Positions 1-10,555 are shown, counted from the stretch's first letter. The stretch: 64,000 bases of DNA from Alteromonas sp. 5E99-2 (GCF_017368475.1 NZ_JAFNJE010000001.1:1-64000); one strand, 5' to 3'. The notes: a model not told the origin generated them from the sequence alone. Made by a program: numbers and translations.

Positions 1-167
1 TAAACCCAACTCGTTGAGTCATTTACCTGTCGAAGCGGAGGCGCATTCTACAGAATATATGGGAGGCGTCAACGGCTATTTAAGAAATAAATGACCAATT
101 ACGTTCAACCGCTCATTTGCTATACAATACGTGGGAAAAACGCCCAAAAAAGCCTCTAAATGCCTAT

Positions 168-962
168 TTATTTTAAATCGCTATCGTTTTCATCTGAAGA
201 AACCGTCGTGCAGTCTACGTCTGATCCCTCTTCGTGATCGCCTACTACATCTTCTAAGGTTACTTTATCGACGGTTCTAAATGTATTAATGGGGCCCGCA
301 AGTGCATATAAAGAGAAGACCAAGAATAAAACAAGCGCAGGTTCTGTTGCTACTATTACAAATATCAACATAACCACTAAAATAGCAACGAAGGGGACTT
401 TCCCATTCCAATTCACTTCTTTAAATGAGTTGTATTTAAAATTACTCACCATAAGAAGGCCAGACACACAGGTAACAAGTGCAACTATATAGCTTACAGA
501 TAACGAATGTATGTCGTATTCAACGCCTACCCATACAATTCCGGATACTACCCCTGCAGCAGCCGGACTCGCTAACCCCTGGAAAAACCGTTTATCTTCG
601 ATCCCCACTTGGGTATTAAAACGAGCAAGTCGCAAAGCTGCCCCTGCTACGTAAACAAATGCTGCTAACCAACCTAACTTACCTAATTCAGCTAATCCCC
701 AGTTATATACAACTAAAGCAGGTGCAACACCAAAAGACACCATATCGGCCATTGAGTCGTATTCAGCACCAAAATCACTTTGCGTATTAGTAATACGAGC
801 GACTCTACCATCTAGTCCGTCGAACACCATTGCAATAAACACAGCTACAGCCGCAGCTTCAAATTGTCCATTCATAGACGACACAACAGCGAAGAAGCCA
901 CTGAATAACCCACCAGTGGTTAGTAGGTTTGGAAGAAGATAGATGCCTTTTCTTGATTGCAT
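168..962 (-). CDS. pssA: CDP-diacylglycerol--serine O-phosphatidyltransferase
   Basis: Makes phosphatidylserine from CDP-diacylglycerol and serine at the inner membrane, the committed step toward phosphatidylethanolamine. The CDP-alcohol phosphotransferase signature is complete near residues 48-72 (DGLDGRVAR, then G...D...D in GAEYDSMAD). Several hydrophobic helices follow and the C-terminal tail is acidic and hydrophilic. At 264 residues it matches the integral-membrane type II enzyme, not the larger peripheral PssA of E. coli. It stands alone, divergent from the PEP-CTERM gene, with an ATG start. The 167 bases downstream to the window edge hold nothing I can name. Confidence 0.93.
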   Translation of the reverse strand: MQSRKGIYLLPNLLTTGGLFSGFFAVVSSMNGQFEAAAVAVFIAMVFDGLDGRVARITNTQSDFGAEYDSMADMVSFGVAPALVVYNWGLAELGKLGWLAAFVYVAGAALRLARFNTQVGIEDKRFFQGLASPAAAGVVSGIVWVGVEYDIHSLSVSYIVALVTCVSGLLMVSNFKYNSFKEVNWNGKVPFVAILVVMLIFVIVATEPALVLFLVFSLYALAGPINTFRTVDKVTLEDVVGDHEEGSDVDCTTVSSDENDSDLK

Positions 963-1190
963 GAAATGTAATTCTTCAGTTGGTTAATATTCAAGGCGAA
1001 ATATAACATAAGTTAAAACAGTAAACATTTGTTCAAGGCATTCTTTACTTTGTCAGTTTTTTTTACACACAATAACAATATTTTTTACAAAAAGTACATA
1101 TCCAACTGATATAACTACATTAAATATTTGGGCGTAATTTTTGCTTATACTCTGCCAAATATACTATTCATTACTTAAATGGACCCCCCC

Positions 1191-2048
1191 ATGCTGTTAA
1201 AAAATACGATAAAAGCTATCGCTTTTACATTGTCCACGGCTAGCTTTATGGCAAACAGTGCTGTTCGCGTTATTGATTTCGACACCGATAGTAACGGCAA
1301 CGCTATTATAGCTGGTCAAGTCATTGATAATGAGTATCAAGATTTTGGCGTAACGATAAGTAGTTGCAACTATAATGATTCAGATCCTGACTCAGTAGTT
1401 GAAGGATGCTCAGCTGAGAACAGTGAGGTTGGAGAACAAACCCAAATCACCTACGATACAGTAGGTAATACCCGCATTGATCCTGACTTAGAATTTATCT
1501 TTGTTGATGGTGAATATGTTAGTAGAAGATCCAGAGAGGTTTATGACACTGACGGTTTACCCGACTCATTTAGCTCGCGTACAAATCCAGGTAACGTGCT
1601 TATTTTGAGTGAAGAAGAAAATGAGAGCTCAGAAGATTTTCTTACTGGAGATGCTATCAATGATCAAGGAAGCAGAGCAGCAGGTTATTTTACTTTTGAT
1701 TTCGATTTCGCAGTTAACTTGGAATCTATAGACTTTTTTGATGTGGAAGACCAGTTAAATCAGAACATCGCTTTTTATGCCATTCAATTCTTCGACCAAA
1801 ATGGCAATGAAATATTAGAAGATGAAGCGAATACTATCCCAATCTTAGAGGATGGTGAGTGGGTAAGAGTTCAATATGACATTATGGGCGTATTTTCTAT
1901 TCGTGTTAATCTACCTGGTTCTGGTGCAATAGATAACCTAGCATTTAGCCCTAGTGAGCTTACACCGCCTTCAGAAGTTAGCGCGCCTTCGGCTGTAGTC
2001 TTGTTAATGGGTGCTTTTTTACTCATTTGGCGCCGTAAGCGCATTTAG
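1191..2048 (+). CDS. PEP-CTERM-type (VSAP variant) secreted surface protein
   Basis: A secreted protein of unknown function with an exosortase sorting signal. An N-terminal signal peptide (hydrophobic stretch ending near ANSA) is followed by an acidic, Asp/Asn-rich mature domain with beta-rich character. The C-terminus has the tripartite sorting tag: VSAPSA, a hydrophobic helix, then the basic cluster RRKR. VSAP in place of VPEP is, from general knowledge, common in Alteromonadales. I prefer the ATG at 1191 to the one at 1179 because it gives a cleaner signal peptide. The next gene is prsT, a known companion of this system. No exosortase gene lies in the window. Confidence 0.8.
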   Translation: MLLKNTIKAIAFTLSTASFMANSAVRVIDFDTDSNGNAIIAGQVIDNEYQDFGVTISSCNYNDSDPDSVVEGCSAENSEVGEQTQITYDTVGNTRIDPDLEFIFVDGEYVSRRSREVYDTDGLPDSFSSRTNPGNVLILSEEENESSEDFLTGDAINDQGSRAAGYFTFDFDFAVNLESIDFFDVEDQLNQNIAFYAIQFFDQNGNEILEDEANTIPILEDGEWVRVQYDIMGVFSIRVNLPGSGAIDNLAFSPSELTPPSEVSAPSAVVLLMGAFLLIWRRKRI

Positions 2049-2068
2049 GCAATAAGAGAAATGTAATA

Positions 2069-2095
2069 AAAGCGACGTGACCACGTCGCTTTTTT
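2069..2095 (+). terminator. Intrinsic terminator after the PEP-CTERM gene
   Basis: A 10-bp stem (2069-2078 with 2083-2092) closes a GACC loop and is followed by a T run to 2095. It separates the PEP-CTERM gene from prsT, so prsT is probably transcribed from its own start or by read-through. Confidence 0.8.
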
Positions 2096-2133
2096 GTTTA
2101 AAATAGTAAAAATGAACCAAATAGAGCTCCGTT

Positions 2134-4908
2134 ATGTCCCGCTATAAAACAAGCCTTCTTACCTTTTTATTTTTTACGTCTTTAGTATTTTCACAAGAAG
2201 CAGAGCATTATGAGACAGCACTGAATAGCTACAATCAAGGTGATATAAACTCAACTTATATTCATTTGCGAAATGCCTTAGATGAATCTCCCTCTCATTT
2301 ACCTTCGAAGTTACTAATGGGGAGAGTGTTGGTAATAAAAGGTCGCTTTAATGAAGCTATAACGGAACTTAACGAAGCCAAAGAGTTTGGCGCTGATAAG
2401 AATTTAGTGAACCCTGTCCTCGCAGAAGCCTATCTCTACGCTAAACAATTTGAAAAAATACTTCCATTGACATTAAACGGCTTTGATAGAACGAATGAAT
2501 TCGAGCTGACCTTAATCAAGGGGAGTGCCTACTCTAACCTCAAAAAACTTGATAAGGCATCTGAGCAATACGTCTATGCATTATCTTTATTCCCCAATAA
2601 CTCCCGAGCGCTAAATAGTTTGTCAGCGCTTTATCTACAAACGGGTCAATTAGCTAAAGCAAAGACACTTATTACCAAGTCTATTGGTATTAATAAAAAG
2701 AATGCACGCACAATTCATCTACAAGGGCAATTAGCAAAGTTAGAAAGCAGGCCATTAGAAGCACTTACTTTTTTTGAAGCTGCTCATGCATTATCGCCTA
2801 CTAATCCCATTATCAAACGCTCATTAGCCACTGCTTACTCTCAAATGGATGATGAAAGAGCAATAGACATCGTAAACGACATACTCGCGCAAACACCTGA
2901 TGATCCACTAGCGCTGCTGCTTTTGGGTCGTTTACATAGTAAAGATAACGAAAATGAATTAGCCATTAGCGTTTATGAAGACCTTACTCAAAGGTTAACA
3001 GCCTTACCCGATGACTTATCAGTTGAACAAAACGAACTGTATTTCGTGGCTGGCCTTGCTTCTTATTTAACAGGGAATTACGAATCTGCCCTAACTAAAT
3101 TTGAGCAATACAACTCGGTGAAACACAGCAACACCAATGCTTTGGCTTTGACAGCCGATACCTTAGTTAAATTAAACCAAGCTAAAGAAGCACAAATTTT
3201 ATTAGAAAATAACTTAAACCTAGTGCGTGAAAACGAAAATTTAAGTTTAGCCTTATGTAATCTGTTTTTAGATAATGAAAAGACATTTAAGTGTATATCT
3301 TTGCTGGATAGCATCAAACGAGACGGCGTTGATTCAGTTAATGTAACTGTAATGCGAGTTCGCATTTTACAAAAGAACGAAAAATATGCTGATGCGTTGG
3401 CTTTGTTTACTCAACATTTTCCCGATCCCGATGCTGACCCATATCGTTTCATGTTTATTAACTTGCTTATAGAAAACAAGAAAATAGAGCAAGCGCTCAA
3501 ACTCACTCAAGCGGTTTTGAACCAAGAGCCGGACAACTCCAGTTATCAATTACTATTAACCCAATTGCTCTACCAAAAGAAACAATTTAAAGAGTCTTTA
3601 GCACTCGCAGAAACATTCAATGCCCTTTTTCCAAAAAATCGAGCAGGCTTAATAGTTCTAGTAAAATCTCATCTAGCATTAGCAAATTATGCTTCCGCAG
3701 AGCACCTTGCTAAAGGAGTAGTCAACGAGCACCCCGAAGACACACGTGCTGCATTTTTGTTAGCCCAATCTCTTTTTTTTCAAAACAAACTTGAACAAGC
3801 ACAAGACATATTACTTAGAATAAAAACCGTAGATAGCAATAACCCACTTCCTTTAGAGTTACTCGCTCGACTATATGTAAAACAAAATAACCTGCTATTT
3901 GCCAGAAAAGAATTAGAACAACTAATAAGAAAACACTTATTTGTTCCTGAATATCATATTGCATTAGCTAACGTATTCTACAAAGAAAGGAACATCGAAG
4001 ATGCAATAAAACAATTGAACATTGTGCAAGGAATATGGGCAGATCAACCTCATAATCTAATTGAGTTGAGCCAACATCAAAACCAAATACAAGATTATTC
4101 AGGGGCCTATACGTCGCTAAAGCGCGCGGAAAAATTATCACCGGATAATAGTGCAGTTATTATGCCTTTAATAAGAAGCGCTTTGCGAGTGGATAAATTA
4201 GACGAAGCGTACAACTACGCAATTTCATTTGCTAAGAAACACCCTGATAACGTAGGCGCAAATATTCGCTTGGGCGAAGTATTAAATGCACAGAAAAAGT
4301 CATCTCAGGCCCAAAGTTACTTTTTAAAAGCGTTAGAGCTAGACAATAGGAATAAAACAGCAGCGGCACAGCTTTATCAAATAGCATTGAAAGGCGAAAA
4401 AGATTCAAAATTCGAAAATATCGCCAATACCATTTTGCAGAAAAACCCGTCTGCTTTTTTCGTGCGCCGATTGTTAGCTGATTATTTATTACAGGCTGGG
4501 GAAAACAATCAAGCCTTAGAGCATTACCTCACTCTTGCAAATAGTAATGAAATAATAGAAAAAGCGAATATAAACAACAATATTGCTTTTATTTATAGCC
4601 AAAGCAAACCTGAACTTGCTCTCGGTTATGCGTCAAAAGCCGTTGAAGAAAGCCATAACAACGCTGATTACATTGATACTAAGGGTTGGGTATTAGCCAA
4701 ATTAAAGCGCTTGGATGAAGCTCTACCGTATCTTCGCCAAGCCTACGCTATTAATTCAGCATCACCGTCGATTCGATATCATTTAGCTTATACTCTATTC
4801 TATTTAGACCGAAAAGAAGAAGCCAAACAAGAGTTAACAGAAATCCTTAATTTAGAAGCCACTTTCCCTGAAAGGCAAGACGCCGAGGCCTTATTCAATC
4901 AAATTTAA
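2134..4908 (+). CDS. prsT: PEP-CTERM system TPR-repeat protein PrsT
   Basis: A 924-residue protein made almost entirely of tetratricopeptide repeats behind a short N-terminal signal sequence (hydrophobic to about residue 20). Length, repeat content and position next to a PEP-CTERM substrate match the PrsT family, found with exosortase/PEP-CTERM systems and exopolysaccharide export. TPR arrays act as protein-binding scaffolds, so an envelope assembly role is likely but not proven. I see no lipobox cysteine at the signal-peptide end (VFSQEAEH). The last 4 bases overlap the convergent stop of clpB. Confidence 0.78.
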   Translation: MSRYKTSLLTFLFFTSLVFSQEAEHYETALNSYNQGDINSTYIHLRNALDESPSHLPSKLLMGRVLVIKGRFNEAITELNEAKEFGADKNLVNPVLAEAYLYAKQFEKILPLTLNGFDRTNEFELTLIKGSAYSNLKKLDKASEQYVYALSLFPNNSRALNSLSALYLQTGQLAKAKTLITKSIGINKKNARTIHLQGQLAKLESRPLEALTFFEAAHALSPTNPIIKRSLATAYSQMDDERAIDIVNDILAQTPDDPLALLLLGRLHSKDNENELAISVYEDLTQRLTALPDDLSVEQNELYFVAGLASYLTGNYESALTKFEQYNSVKHSNTNALALTADTLVKLNQAKEAQILLENNLNLVRENENLSLALCNLFLDNEKTFKCISLLDSIKRDGVDSVNVTVMRVRILQKNEKYADALALFTQHFPDPDADPYRFMFINLLIENKKIEQALKLTQAVLNQEPDNSSYQLLLTQLLYQKKQFKESLALAETFNALFPKNRAGLIVLVKSHLALANYASAEHLAKGVVNEHPEDTRAAFLLAQSLFFQNKLEQAQDILLRIKTVDSNNPLPLELLARLYVKQNNLLFARKELEQLIRKHLFVPEYHIALANVFYKERNIEDAIKQLNIVQGIWADQPHNLIELSQHQNQIQDYSGAYTSLKRAEKLSPDNSAVIMPLIRSALRVDKLDEAYNYAISFAKKHPDNVGANIRLGEVLNAQKKSSQAQSYFLKALELDNRNKTAAAQLYQIALKGEKDSKFENIANTILQKNPSAFFVRRLLADYLLQAGENNQALEHYLTLANSNEIIEKANINNNIAFIYSQSKPELALGYASKAVEESHNNADYIDTKGWVLAKLKRLDEALPYLRQAYAINSASPSIRYHLAYTLFYLDRKEEAKQELTEILNLEATFPERQDAEALFNQI

Positions 4909-7472
4909 TTGATTTGGATAACGCCATCTGCGACATCGATTCTGATTATTTCACTATCTGAAAGGTATCCAGATAATAATGCTTCAGCTAGTTTGTTTTC
5001 TATTTGAGTTTGTATAACTCGTTTAAGAGGACGCGCGCCATACACGGGGTCGAAACCGGCATCAGCAATTAAATTTAATGCAGCTCCAGAGATCTCTAAT
5101 TTATAGCCTTTATCAACAAGTCGGCTACGCAAGGAGGCCAGTTGTATTTTTGCAATGACTTTAATCTCCTCTTTTCCAAGAGGATGAAATACCACTAAAT
5201 CATCAATGCGATTAATAAACTCAGGTCTGAAATGTTGACTAACAACCTCCATCACTGTGTGCTTCATTTTATCGTACTGGTCACCTCCGTGATCTTGAAT
5301 AACATCAGAGCCTAAATTTGACGTCATAATAATCACGGTGTTTTTAAAATCCACTGTACGCCCTTGACCATCGGTTAAACGGCCGTCATCCAATACCTGC
5401 AATAGAATATTAAATACGTCAGGGTGGGCTTTTTCCACTTCATCCAATAACACTACGGAATATGGCTTTCGGCGAACTGCCTCGGTCAAATAGCCACCTG
5501 ATTCATACCCTACATACCCAGGAGGCGCACCTACTAAACGACTCACTGAATGCTTTTCCATAAATTCCGACATGTCGATACGCACCATGGCATCTTCAGT
5601 ATCAAATAAAAAACCTGCTAAGGATTTACATAGCTCCGTTTTCCCTACACCTGTGGGCCCAAGGAAAAGAAAAGAGCCTATGGGTTTGTCGGGGTCACCC
5701 AAGCCAGCTCTAGCGCGGCGAATGGCGTGGGATACTGCAGTCACTGCTTCTTCTTGGCCAACAACGCGGTTATGCAATACCTCTTCCATTTTAAGTAATT
5801 TTGATTTTTCGCCTTCTAGCATTTTAGCAACGGGAATACCTGTCCAACGAGATAACACATCGGCTATTTCAGTATCTGTTACTTTATTCTTTACTAGAAT
5901 AGTTTCTCTACTCTCACTTTCCGCCACCCGCTCTAACTTTTGTTCTAATTCGGGAATTCGGCCGTATTGTAATTCCGACATTCGGCTTAAATCCGACGCT
6001 CTTCGTGCAATGTCTAAATCTAATTTCGCTTGCTCAAGTTCAGATTTAATTGACTGAGTACCTTGCATGGCTTCTTTTTCTTCAAGCCAAATAGTTTCCA
6101 TATTCGCGTATTTAGTTTCAGCTTGTTCCCGCTCTAGCTCTATAATTTCAAGACGTTTATGACTAATTTCATCAGTCTCTTTTGCTAATGCTTGTTCTTC
6201 TAGTTTTAATTGAATAACTCGCCGCTCTAATTTGTCCATTTCTTCGGGTTTAGAGTCGATTTGCAAACGGATACTCGAGGCAGCTTCATCAATTAAATCT
6301 ATGGCTTTATCAGGTAGTTGCCTATCACTAATGTATCTATGACTTAAGCTTGCTGCCGCAACAATTGCCGGATCAGTGATATCCACAGAATGGTGTAGCT
6401 CGTAGCGCTCTTTCAACCCTCTAAGGATCGCAATGGTGTCTTCAACCGAAGGTTCTTCTACCAGCACTTTTTGAAACCTGCGTTCAAGCGCCGCATCTTT
6501 TTCTATGTATTGGCGGTATTCATCTAGGGTTGTCGCCCCTACACAATGGAGTTCACCTCTGGCAAGAGCCGGTTTCAACATATTACCCGCATCCATAGCC
6601 CCATCACCTTTTCCAGCGCCAACCATGGTATGCATTTCATCTATGAAAAGAATAACGCGGCCCTCTTCTTTTGCTAATTCATTTAGCACCGCCTTTAAAC
6701 GCTCTTCAAATTCGCCGCGATATTTCGCACCTGCCACTAAAGCGCCCATATCCAATGACAGAACCCGCTTATTTTTTAGTCCTTCAGGCACTTCATTATT
6801 AATGATTCTTAATGCTAACCCTTCAACAATAGCGGTTTTCCCGACTCCCGGTTCACCAATCAGTACTGGGTTATTCTTAGTACGCCTTTGCAAAACCTGA
6901 ATAGTGCGACGAATTTCATCGTCTCTACCTATAACGGGATCGACACGGCCCTGCTCCGCTCGCTCGGTTAAATCTGTGGTAAATTTTTCCAAAGCTTGTC
7001 TGACATCTTCAGCGTTAGGGTCGGTCACCTTCTGCCCGCCTCTAACAGCATCAATAGCATCGCTAATTTTGCTTTCTGTAATAGCCAGAGAATTAAAAAT
7101 CTCTCCTAATTGGCCTTTATCTTGAGTTGCCGCCAAAACAAATATTTCAGAGGTAATGTAGTCATCTTTGCGTTGCTGAGAAATTTTGTCACACAAGTTA
7201 AGGAGTACGCCCGACTGCTTACCAAGTTGCACATCTCCGCCAATACCTGATACCCGAGGCAATTTTTCAATGGCTTCAGACAAGGCCGAGCGCAACCCAT
7301 TTACATTGATATTTCCATGATCGAGCACTGGACGTACTGAGCCACCTTGCTGATTTAACAAGGCTGTCATCAAATGCACAGGTTCGATATATTGGTGATC
7401 TCGTCCCAATGCTAGTGATTGTGCATCAGAAATTGCAACTTGGAATTTACTTGTAAACTTGTCTAACCGCAT
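4905..7472 (-). CDS. clpB: ATP-dependent disaggregase ClpB
   Basis: Cytoplasmic AAA+ chaperone that dissolves protein aggregates together with DnaK. Domains in order: Clp N-domain (about 1-145), AAA-1 with Walker A GEPGVGKT at about 206-213 and Walker B LFIDE, the coiled-coil M domain (about 400-525) that contacts DnaK, then AAA-2 with GPTGVGKT and Walker B LLDE, and the D2 small domain (YGARPLKR). The length of 855 is typical of full-length ClpB. A sigma-32-like promoter lies 30-59 bases upstream, as expected for a heat-shock gene. It is monocistronic, and its stop overlaps the convergent prsT stop by 4 bases. Confidence 0.97.
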   Translation of the reverse strand: MRLDKFTSKFQVAISDAQSLALGRDHQYIEPVHLMTALLNQQGGSVRPVLDHGNINVNGLRSALSEAIEKLPRVSGIGGDVQLGKQSGVLLNLCDKISQQRKDDYITSEIFVLAATQDKGQLGEIFNSLAITESKISDAIDAVRGGQKVTDPNAEDVRQALEKFTTDLTERAEQGRVDPVIGRDDEIRRTIQVLQRRTKNNPVLIGEPGVGKTAIVEGLALRIINNEVPEGLKNKRVLSLDMGALVAGAKYRGEFEERLKAVLNELAKEEGRVILFIDEMHTMVGAGKGDGAMDAGNMLKPALARGELHCVGATTLDEYRQYIEKDAALERRFQKVLVEEPSVEDTIAILRGLKERYELHHSVDITDPAIVAAASLSHRYISDRQLPDKAIDLIDEAASSIRLQIDSKPEEMDKLERRVIQLKLEEQALAKETDEISHKRLEIIELEREQAETKYANMETIWLEEKEAMQGTQSIKSELEQAKLDLDIARRASDLSRMSELQYGRIPELEQKLERVAESESRETILVKNKVTDTEIADVLSRWTGIPVAKMLEGEKSKLLKMEEVLHNRVVGQEEAVTAVSHAIRRARAGLGDPDKPIGSFLFLGPTGVGKTELCKSLAGFLFDTEDAMVRIDMSEFMEKHSVSRLVGAPPGYVGYESGGYLTEAVRRKPYSVVLLDEVEKAHPDVFNILLQVLDDGRLTDGQGRTVDFKNTVIIMTSNLGSDVIQDHGGDQYDKMKHTVMEVVSQHFRPEFINRIDDLVVFHPLGKEEIKVIAKIQLASLRSRLVDKGYKLEISGAALNLIADAGFDPVYGARPLKRVIQTQIENKLAEALLSGYLSDSEIIRIDVADGVIQIN

Positions 7473-7501
7473 AACATAACCTTCAATCTTTCACTGATTA
7501 A

Positions 7502-7531
7502 ATAATGGGTACCCTTTGGCTTATATTCAAG
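7502..7531 (-). promoter_or_regulatory. Sigma-32 (heat-shock) type promoter of clpB
   Basis: On the minus strand CTTGAAT (7531-7525) is followed by a 15-base spacer and CCCATTAT (7509-7502). This agrees with the sigma-32 consensus CTTGAAA - 13 to 15 - CCCCATNT. It lies 30 to 59 bases upstream of the clpB ATG. Confidence 0.78.
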
Positions 7532-7540
7532 TAATAAACC

Positions 7541-7570
7541 TGACATTCGACAAATGCTTTTCGAATGTCA
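7541..7570. repeat. 10-bp perfect inverted repeat between clpB and hnoD
   Basis: TGACATTCGA (7541-7550) and TCGAATGTCA (7561-7570) are perfect inverted copies around a 10-base spacer. No T run follows, so a terminator is unlikely. The placement between divergent clpB and the H-NOX operon suits an operator or an RNA hairpin in a leader. The binding protein is unknown. Confidence 0.5.
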
Positions 7571-7686
7571 AAAGTTGCGTATAAGTATCAGACTGCTATA
7601 CCTGTTAGTAAGGTGTATAAATTTTAAACCAACGCAATATCCCATTATTTAACTCTTTTATTAACAGAACAAATAGGAAGTTGTGA

Positions 7687-8997
7687 ATGTTAGAAGGTGA
7701 TACCACAGAAAAGGGCGCACATAACATTACTGTGCTTTGTGTAGACGACGAAAAGAATATTTTAAATTCCATGAAGCGTTTATTGCGAAAACAACCCTGT
7801 AACTTGCTTACTGCTGAAAGTGGTGCTGACGCGCTGGAGTTAATGCAAGCAAATAAAGTTAATATTGTTATATCTGATATGCGTATGCCTGAAATGTCTG
7901 GGGCTGAATTGCTTGAGCAAGTTGCCCAGGTATCACCCCAAACTTACCGTATATTATTAACGGGTTTCGCTGACATGGAATCTGTTATCGCGGCGGTAAA
8001 TAAAGGGAAAATACATAAATACATGCAAAAGCCGTGGGATAACGACGAGCTTATCAGTGCAATTGAAGAAGGAATAGAGTCAGTTACATTAAAGGCAGAA
8101 AATCTTCGCTTGCAAAGACAAATTGAAGAACAAAACCAACTACTGAAACATTTGAATCTAGGACTTGAAGAAAAGGTTGGCTTAAGAACCAAACAAATCC
8201 GTACAGCAATGGCGCGAATAGAAAACAATAACAGCGCAACGCAACGAATGTTGTTTAACTTCATTGCCATTAATCCCTATATGGATGCCGGTTTTGCGAA
8301 GAACACAGCTCAACTAGCCAAAAAAATTGCTGAACACCTCGATTTAGACAAACAACAAGTTAGTGATATTACGCTGGCTGGTTACTTATGTGAAATAGGT
8401 ATGCTAGGCCTAGATCCATCATTGGTTAAACTCCCGTTTTACCAATTAAATTACGATCAGCAAAAGTTATTTTTCAGTCAAATACAAATGGCCCAATCTA
8501 TTTTGTCGCCAGCTCAGCATATGCAACCCATTGTCGAAATAATAATGAACCAGTATGAACAGGCTAATGGGACTGGTTATCCGAATAAACTCACCGATAT
8601 ACAAATTCCCATTGGGGCTAAGATATTGTCTATCGCAAGAGATTATTGCCGTTTTGCTTCCGGTAAATTAAGTGAAGAGCCCCTTGAAATCGAACTTATT
8701 CATGTAGAAATGAATAAAAGCCGTGGCGCTCGATACTCAGCGGATATACTGGACGTATTAATTGAAAATCCAGAACTCACTGCAAATACCGAAATAGAAA
8801 AGGGATACTCTCCTGATCAACTAGAGCCAGGCATGGTACTGAAAAACAACCTTCATACCGACAACCATATGCTCATATTACCTGAAGGCCATGTTTTCAC
8901 CGACGCTTCAATAGAAAAGTTAAAAGCCTTTGAACGCAATAAACAACAATCACTTTCTGTGGTTGTTTTGGTTCAACCTAAATCCACCAATAGCTAA
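7687..8997 (+). CDS. hnoD: HnoD-like response regulator with degenerate HD-GYP domain
   Basis: A receiver domain (1-125) with the acidic pair D20/D21, phospho-acceptor D64 (SDMRMP), T92 and K115. A coiled coil (about 130-180) links it to an HD-GYP-like domain. The catalytic HD of HD-GYP phosphodiesterases is replaced by C235-E236 (YLCEIGMLG), and the HHE preceding GYP reads QYE, while the GYP signature itself (NGTGYP) survives. The protein is therefore probably not a c-di-GMP phosphodiesterase. In Shewanella, HnoD is a degenerate HD-GYP regulator phosphorylated by the H-NOX kinase HnoK and controls the EAL enzyme HnoB. The order with H-NOX and the kinase supports this name. RBS AGGAAG precedes the ATG. 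Confidence 0.78.
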   Translation: MLEGDTTEKGAHNITVLCVDDEKNILNSMKRLLRKQPCNLLTAESGADALELMQANKVNIVISDMRMPEMSGAELLEQVAQVSPQTYRILLTGFADMESVIAAVNKGKIHKYMQKPWDNDELISAIEEGIESVTLKAENLRLQRQIEEQNQLLKHLNLGLEEKVGLRTKQIRTAMARIENNNSATQRMLFNFIAINPYMDAGFAKNTAQLAKKIAEHLDLDKQQVSDITLAGYLCEIGMLGLDPSLVKLPFYQLNYDQQKLFFSQIQMAQSILSPAQHMQPIVEIIMNQYEQANGTGYPNKLTDIQIPIGAKILSIARDYCRFASGKLSEEPLEIELIHVEMNKSRGARYSADILDVLIENPELTANTEIEKGYSPDQLEPGMVLKNNLHTDNHMLILPEGHVFTDASIEKLKAFERNKQQSLSVVVLVQPKSTNS

Positions 8998-9015
8998 AAT
9001 TAGAGGAATCTACTT

Positions 9016-9561
9016 ATGCAAGGTACTATTTTTACCGCATTTTCAGAACTTGTAATTGAGCAACAAGGAATGGCAGCTTGGGATGACATGCTCGATAAGG
9101 TCCAACCTGCTTCAGATGGCATTTATACCAATGCGCAACAGTATGACGATAATGAACTATTTGCATTAGTTGGTGCACTTGCCGAAAAAACAGGTTTACC
9201 CGCTACAGATCTCGTGCGCGCATTTGGTCAGTACTTATTCGACAAACTCTACGAAAATATGCCTCCCAACGTAGGAAAGATTGATAATTTAAGGGATTTC
9301 CTTTTAGCAATCGATTCGGTAATACACGTTGAAGTAAAACGTCTTCACCCCAACGCGTATTTACCTACATTTGAATATGACGATACCGATGATGGTGATC
9401 TCATTATGTATTATGGTTCGAAGCGCAAACTATGCCATGCAGCGGAAGGCTTGATATTAGGGGCGGCAGCCCGTTTCAATCGAAACATTAATATTCTCCA
9501 CCCAGAATGCCTTCACGATGGCAAAGACAGATGCAAATTAATCATCCAGTTTAAGGATTAA
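9016..9561 (+). CDS. hnoX: H-NOX haem nitric-oxide sensor
   Basis: A 181-residue stand-alone H-NOX domain that binds haem and senses NO. The proximal haem ligand is H104 (VIHVEV). The propionate-binding Y-x-S-x-R motif is Y133-G-S135-K-R137 and conserved P112 is present. C140, H162, C165 and C173 match, with a shift of one, the zinc/thiol site described for Vibrio and Shewanella H-NOX, which can also sense oxidation. It lies between hnoD and hnoK, 18 bases after one and 3 before the other, with a strong GAGGAA ribosome site. Ligand-free or NO-bound protein would modulate HnoK autophosphorylation. Confidence 0.94.
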   Translation: MQGTIFTAFSELVIEQQGMAAWDDMLDKVQPASDGIYTNAQQYDDNELFALVGALAEKTGLPATDLVRAFGQYLFDKLYENMPPNVGKIDNLRDFLLAIDSVIHVEVKRLHPNAYLPTFEYDDTDDGDLIMYYGSKRKLCHAAEGLILGAAARFNRNINILHPECLHDGKDRCKLIIQFKD

Positions 9562-9564
9562 TCT

Positions 9565-10494
9565 ATGGATGACACATCAAACTATAAACGGGCTTATGAA
9601 CGAGAGAAAAAAGCACGGGCGATGGCTGAACAGTTGCTTGATGACAAATCAAGAGAGCTCTATGCAAGCGTTCTAGAACTGCAAGACACAGTCAAAACAC
9701 TTGAAAAAACCCAAGCGCAACTTGTTCAGTCAGAAAAAATGGCCTCTTTGGGACAGTTATCAGCAGGGGTTGCGCATGAAATCAATAACCCCGTTGGTTT
9801 CTCGTTAAGCAATATCACTACGCTACAAGAATATTTCGAGGCGCTTGTCGATTTAGACAAAGCCATTACTGATACAAGCTTGTCCGACAGTGAAAAAATT
9901 GCTGCGTATAATCAACTACGAGAAGAGCAGGACTTAGAATTTATCATTGATGATACACCAGAATTACTCAACGACACGATAACGGGCTTAGGACGTGTAA
10001 AAGACATAGTCGCAAACCTAAAAAAACTGTCACATCACGGCACTGAAACCTTTGAACCCTGTGATATTAACGAGTGTATAACCGATTGCTTAAAAGCCAC
10101 AGAAAACGAATTAAAATATAAAATGACCGTCGAGCAACAACTAGGTGATTGTCCATTAATACCCGGTCAAGCAGCTGAAATAAATCAGATTTTTATCAAT
10201 CTTTTTATCAATGCCAATCACGCTTGTGATCCCAAAGGCATACTCACATTAAAAAGCTACGCCAATAAAGAACATGTCATAGTCGAAGTGTCTGACAATG
10301 GCATGGGTATTCCTCAAGAGCGCATAACTAAAATATTTGACCCTTTTCATACGTCAAAACCTGTGGGCGTTGGCACGGGTTTAGGTTTATCAATATCACA
10401 CGGTATCATGGAAAAACACGGTGGAAAAATATCCGTATCAAGTGAAGAAAATGTCGGTACCACCTTTACCCTCCATTTCCCTATAACCCCTTAA
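9565..10494 (+). CDS. hnoK: H-NOX-associated histidine kinase HnoK
   Basis: A soluble histidine kinase without transmembrane segments. An N-terminal coiled coil (about 5-58) precedes the dimerisation box with phospho-acceptor H71 (GVAHEINNP). The catalytic domain has an N box (INLFINANHAC), a G1 box (SDNGMGIP) and a G2 box (GTGLGLSI). Family knowledge: HnoK autophosphorylation is inhibited by NO-bound H-NOX, and phosphate passes to Hno response regulators. Here the only partner in the operon is the HnoD-like protein; no EAL (HnoB) or DNA-binding (HnoC) regulator is adjacent. An intrinsic terminator follows. Confidence 0.9.
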   Translation: MDDTSNYKRAYEREKKARAMAEQLLDDKSRELYASVLELQDTVKTLEKTQAQLVQSEKMASLGQLSAGVAHEINNPVGFSLSNITTLQEYFEALVDLDKAITDTSLSDSEKIAAYNQLREEQDLEFIIDDTPELLNDTITGLGRVKDIVANLKKLSHHGTETFEPCDINECITDCLKATENELKYKMTVEQQLGDCPLIPGQAAEINQIFINLFINANHACDPKGILTLKSYANKEHVIVEVSDNGMGIPQERITKIFDPFHTSKPVGVGTGLGLSISHGIMEKHGGKISVSSEENVGTTFTLHFPITP

Positions 10495-10526
10495 GGCGTG
10501 TTAATGGTTCCCGTATATGTTGCCTG

Positions 10527-10555
10527 AAGTGCAATTGCCCCCCTTTGCACTTTTT
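10527..10555 (+). terminator. Intrinsic terminator of the hno operon
   Basis: An 8-bp stem, AAGTGCAA (10527-10534) with TTGCACTT (10545-10552), a C-rich 10-base loop and a T run to 10555, sits 33 bases after the hnoK stop. Confidence 0.7.

Noticed and set aside
1-167. Possible rRNA-type promoter in GGAGGCGCATTCTAC near the window edge
   Set aside because: The -35/-10 spacing does not fit and the strand would run into the end of pssA; too little sequence to decide.
5572-6057. Long plus-strand frames inside clpB (and similar antisense frames in purL, dnaE and tsf)
   Set aside because: They are mirror frames of well-supported genes, without ribosome sites or recognisable domains.
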